Below are positions 61,725 to 64,000 of a stretch of DNA of 64,000 bases, in pieces (within the stretch, counting starts at the first letter, position 1; each line of letters starts with the position of its first letter). The stretch comes from Colwellia sp. PAMC 20917 (lineage in GTDB: Bacteria; Pseudomonadota; Gammaproteobacteria; Enterobacterales; Alteromonadaceae), in assembly GCF_001767295.1 (NCBI RefSeq), contig NZ_CP014944.1:1364001-1428000 (forward strand). The letters are read 5' to 3'. The notes below the pieces were generated by a model that did not search any database, was not told the origin of the DNA, and saw nothing but the letters and a program-made list of their open reading frames with translations. The translations under genes were made by a program, and so were the position numbers.

Positions 61725-62489
61725 CTAAACTCCAAAAATTCGTTTTTTAAAATATCTACAAATACTAGTAATGTGCCAAATAAAGTGCATTGAAAAAATA
61801 GACCTGTTGGCATGCTGGGCTAAATGAATGGCTTTAATGTTAGGGCAATATAAAACCTGTTCATTATATTGGATTGAGGAGCGATAACAAATATCTAAAT
61901 CTTCACAATACATAAAATAACCTTCGTCAAATCCTCCCAATTGTTCATAATGGCTTAAAGTAAAACATAAAAATGAACCTGCAGCCCATGGCGCGAAACA
62001 AGGGGTGTCTATTTTATTTTTATTTATTATCGATGGATTGTTCTTAAATATGAATGACTTTATAAAATCAGATAGCTTTGGAAAATTCCGTATGGAATTG
62101 TCAGGATCTTTAAACTCTATATCTTTATAGAGGTCAATTGCAGCTAACTTAGCTTTATTACTTTTCATTGTAGTTATAAGTTCAAATAACTGTGCTTCAT
62201 TGATTGCTACATCTGGATTTAAAACCACAAAATAGCCATTATCTAGTGTTGGTAGTTCTTTTTTAAAGCTTGAAAAAACAATATTATTATTCTGACCAAA
62301 ACCCAATTGCTGATTATTACATTGATAATTAATATTATTATCTAAACACCACTCTTGTAAGCCGGGCTCATTAGAATTATCTTGCAGTTTTATTATTATA
62401 TTCTTATTTTTTGCAAGAATTGGTAATGTGTTTAATTTTTTTAAAATAGCCAAATGACAATGAGATACAACTGATATACAAATGTTCAT
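61725..62489 (-). CDS. Glycosyltransferase family 2-like protein
   Basis: A 254-residue GT-A fold glycosyltransferase. [15 protein letters not shown] begins it, [14 protein letters not shown] and [15 protein letters not shown] are the nucleotide-sugar region, VVLNPDVAI is the DxD-type motif, and [19 protein letters not shown] is the acceptor segment typical of rhamnosyltransferase relatives. Its stop is one base from the chosen rfbA start, and its ATG overlaps the previous gene's stop. The C-terminus has little hydrophobicity, so it is probably membrane-associated rather than integral. Confidence 0.88.
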   Translation of the reverse strand: MNICISVVSHCHLAILKKLNTLPILAKNKNIIIKLQDNSNEPGLQEWCLDNNINYQCNNQQLGFGQNNNIVFSSFKKELPTLDNGYFVVLNPDVAINEAQLFELITTMKSNKAKLAAIDLYKDIEFKDPDNSIRNFPKLSDFIKSFIFKNNPSIINKNKIDTPCFAPWAAGSFLCFTLSHYEQLGGFDEGYFMYCEDLDICYRSSIQYNEQVLYCPNIKAIHLAQHANRSIFSMHFIWHITSICRYFKKRIFGV

Positions 62490-63379
62490 TATTTACCCGT
62501 TTTTTTTATATATTCCAACTTACCTTTACTTCCTTTGATACCATGCAAAAGGCCAATTGCTCCATATTTAATATATTCTTTTCTCTTACCTTTTTGAGTT
62601 ATGACTAATAACAATTGATGAATTATCGAGAATGTAACTTCTCTGATGCCCAAAAAAATCGGGATATGTTTAAGCCTTAACATCACAAAAGAGTTTCTCA
62701 CTCTGTAATATCTTCGATAAGCAGAGTGCACAGGTACCGTAAAGCCAAGAACATTAAAAGACTTATCACCAATAGAATGTATCATTTGATTGTCTGGTAA
62801 AATTAATACCTTTATACCAGCGTGGTGACACCTTAAACACCACTCGGTATCAACATAATCGATAAACAAATTATCCAGCATCTTCCCTACTATATTGAAC
62901 ACAGAAGTCTTAACAGCTGTACCACTTGATATAGCTGTATTAGTGTAGAAAGAAGCAGAATTTTTAGAAGGTATTATTTTTGTTCTTAATCCAAACTTTG
63001 AAACTGACACTATTGGATAAATAAAGCCTTTTTCTGCATCAACGAAAGTGGGTGCAACTATATTTTCATTTTCATTTAATATAGGCGCAATTAATTTTTC
63101 GATAAATCTTTCAGAAATAACACTGTCTTGATCAAAAAAAACTATGATATCAGCATCTTGCTCAAGGCAATAATCAATTCCTACATTTTGGGCTGTTGCT
63201 ATTCCCTTATTTTCACCTAAAAAGATAATGTTACTGTTATCGATAGTTGTATCCTTCAATGGAACTTCACTATTATCAACAATAACTGTGCTGACTCCAG
63301 ATACGGAAAGCTGATGCGTTAATAAACGAACTGCCTGCCAATCTGGGTTATATGTAACTATTACTGAATAAGTATTCAA
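62489..63379 (-). CDS. Rhamnosyltransferase-like glycosyltransferase (family 2)
   Basis: A 296-residue glycosyltransferase. TYSVIVTYNPDWQAVRLLTH and NSNIIFLGENKGIATAQNVG resemble RfbF/WbbL-type rhamnosyltransferases, and DIIVFFDQDSVISERF carries the DxD motif. LFIDYVDTEWCLRCHHAG follows. With dTDP-rhamnose genes adjacent, transfer of rhamnose to an O-antigen or capsule intermediate is likely but not proved. The start overlaps the wzy-like gene by four bases (ATGA). Confidence 0.88.
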   Translation of the reverse strand: MNTYSVIVTYNPDWQAVRLLTHQLSVSGVSTVIVDNSEVPLKDTTIDNSNIIFLGENKGIATAQNVGIDYCLEQDADIIVFFDQDSVISERFIEKLIAPILNENENIVAPTFVDAEKGFIYPIVSVSKFGLRTKIIPSKNSASFYTNTAISSGTAVKTSVFNIVGKMLDNLFIDYVDTEWCLRCHHAGIKVLILPDNQMIHSIGDKSFNVLGFTVPVHSAYRRYYRVRNSFVMLRLKHIPIFLGIREVTFSIIHQLLLVITQKGKRKEYIKYGAIGLLHGIKGSKGKLEYIKKTGK

Positions 63380-64000
63380 ACTACTTCCTTAATTTCAAGA
63401 ACCTTAGACCAAAACCAAAGTATTACAAGAATACCATATGAGTTTAGTAAAATTGGATTTGTAAAAGACATAAGAAGATATAAAATAAATATCAAATATA
63501 AGATGGGAAGTTGTTTATACCTTCTAATTAATGTTATTTTATTCTTATTATTTAACCTCATTGGTATTAATAAAAGTAAAAAAAACAACAACGTGCCCAA
63601 TATGCCGAAATATCTTATTGAATCGAGAAGAAATACTTCTGTTTGTCCTGTGATTTTGTCAAAACCTACTGAATAATATAGTGATGCTAAACCATCCCCA
63701 ACGATAACTTGCTTAACGTTTAATTGTTCTATGAATGAAATAAAGTGCCCTACTTTAACGCTATTAGACTTCTCAGTAGGTGAGAATAAAGTAAAATCCG
63801 TTTCTAAATTAGTTATGATAAAAGCACATGCAAGGGCTAAAATGAAGATGAGACTTAATTTTGTTTTAATTCCTACCCTATAGAAGTAAATAAGCATTAT
63901 ACCTATTAAAGAGAAAGCAACAATCCCTCGAGAACCACTAAGTAAAATTGCCGTTAAAACAATTAAAAATAGTATGAAATTTTTTAATTTTGTCTCCCTT
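63376..64000 (-). CDS. O-antigen polymerase/ligase-like membrane protein, C-terminal part (cut by window edge)
   Basis: The frame is open from the window edge to a stop at 63376. It encodes hydrophobic helices, first FILFLIVLTAILLSGSRG with the SGSRG motif typical of Wzy/WaaL proteins, a soluble loop (about 63560-63810) and two or three final helices. The internal ATG at 63897 is not the start, since the frame continues upstream in the same hydrophobic pattern. Such proteins join O-antigen or polysaccharide repeat units in the inner membrane. Four-base overlap with the next gene implies one operon. Confidence 0.8.
   Translation of the reverse strand, partial: RETKLKNFILFLIVLTAILLSGSRGIVAFSLIGIMLIYFYRVGIKTKLSLIFILALACAFIITNLETDFTLFSPTEKSNSVKVGHFISFIEQLNVKQVIVGDGLASLYYSVGFDKITGQTEVFLLDSIRYFGILGTLLFFLLLLIPMRLNNKNKITLIRRYKQLPILYLIFILYLLMSFTNPILLNSYGILVILWFWSKVLEIKEVV

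Noticed and set aside
61724-61813. Longer N-terminus for RfbA
   Set aside because: The extra 30 residues overlap the end of the glycosyltransferase gene, and the normal family start with a GGAG site is at 61723.

Overview
The window reads as chromosome of a marine gammaproteobacterium of the order Alteromonadales, most like Colwellia or a close relative. This is inferred from the AT-rich sequence, the pyrG-eno and ftsB-ispD-ispF-truD-surE-pcm housekeeping blocks, a sodium-pumping oxaloacetate decarboxylase (oadGAB), and very abundant short palindromic repeats of the kind seen in these genomes. No rRNA, tRNA or CRISPR array was recognised.

Layout. 0-4.4 kb: leftward block ftsB, ispD, ispF, truD, surE, pcm (cut by the window edge) plus one unrecognised gene. 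4.5-26 kb: an accessory stretch between ftsB and eno, which are neighbours in many gammaproteobacteria. It holds an MscS channel, a REP-associated tyrosine transposase (RAYT) followed by a tandem array of candidate cognate REP hairpins, a GAF-GGDEF protein, a peptidase/amidohydrolase island (M20, S9 and M28 hydrolases, a TetR regulator, a broken amidohydrolase and a fragment of an NRAMP transporter), glutathione-dependent formaldehyde detoxification (frmA and fghA), an SMR pump with a divergent LysR regulator, a VOC protein and an RND efflux pair. 26-41.7 kb: eno, pyrG, small conserved genes, two periplasmic solute-binding-like proteins, an ABC-2 exporter sharing a strong Fur-box-like site with two small divergent genes, tmcA, a PdxH-like oxidase and oadGAB. 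42-56 kb: a GMC oxidoreductase with a Tat-exported partner, a sugar-phosphate mutarotase, two tandem amidohydrolases (one lacking its metal motif), a SulP transporter, pgi and galU. 56-64 kb: a leftward surface-polysaccharide cluster with an O-antigen polymerase-like protein (partial), two glycosyltransferases and the dTDP-L-rhamnose genes rfbA, rfbC, rfbD, rfbB.

Five large intergenic clusters (about 42.0-43.0, 46.2-47.2, 50.2-51.0, 54.8-55.5 and 59.2-60.8 kb) consist of inverted pairs of one short palindromic unit plus tandem half-units of about 20 bp. Each cluster has its own spacer sequence. In two clusters the pair-to-pair spacing changes in steps of about 20 bp, which suggests growth by loss and gain of half-units. 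One cluster splits the rhamnose genes.

Functional links: Pgi and GalU feed hexose phosphate and nucleotide sugar into envelope polysaccharide; RfbA, B, C and D make dTDP-L-rhamnose for the adjacent glycosyltransferases; FrmA and FghA together oxidise formaldehyde to formate; OadGAB couples oxaloacetate decarboxylation to sodium export. The observations most worth following are the RAYT with its hairpin array, the Fur-box divergon with two unknown small proteins, the repeat clusters, and the hairpin family with conserved flanks.
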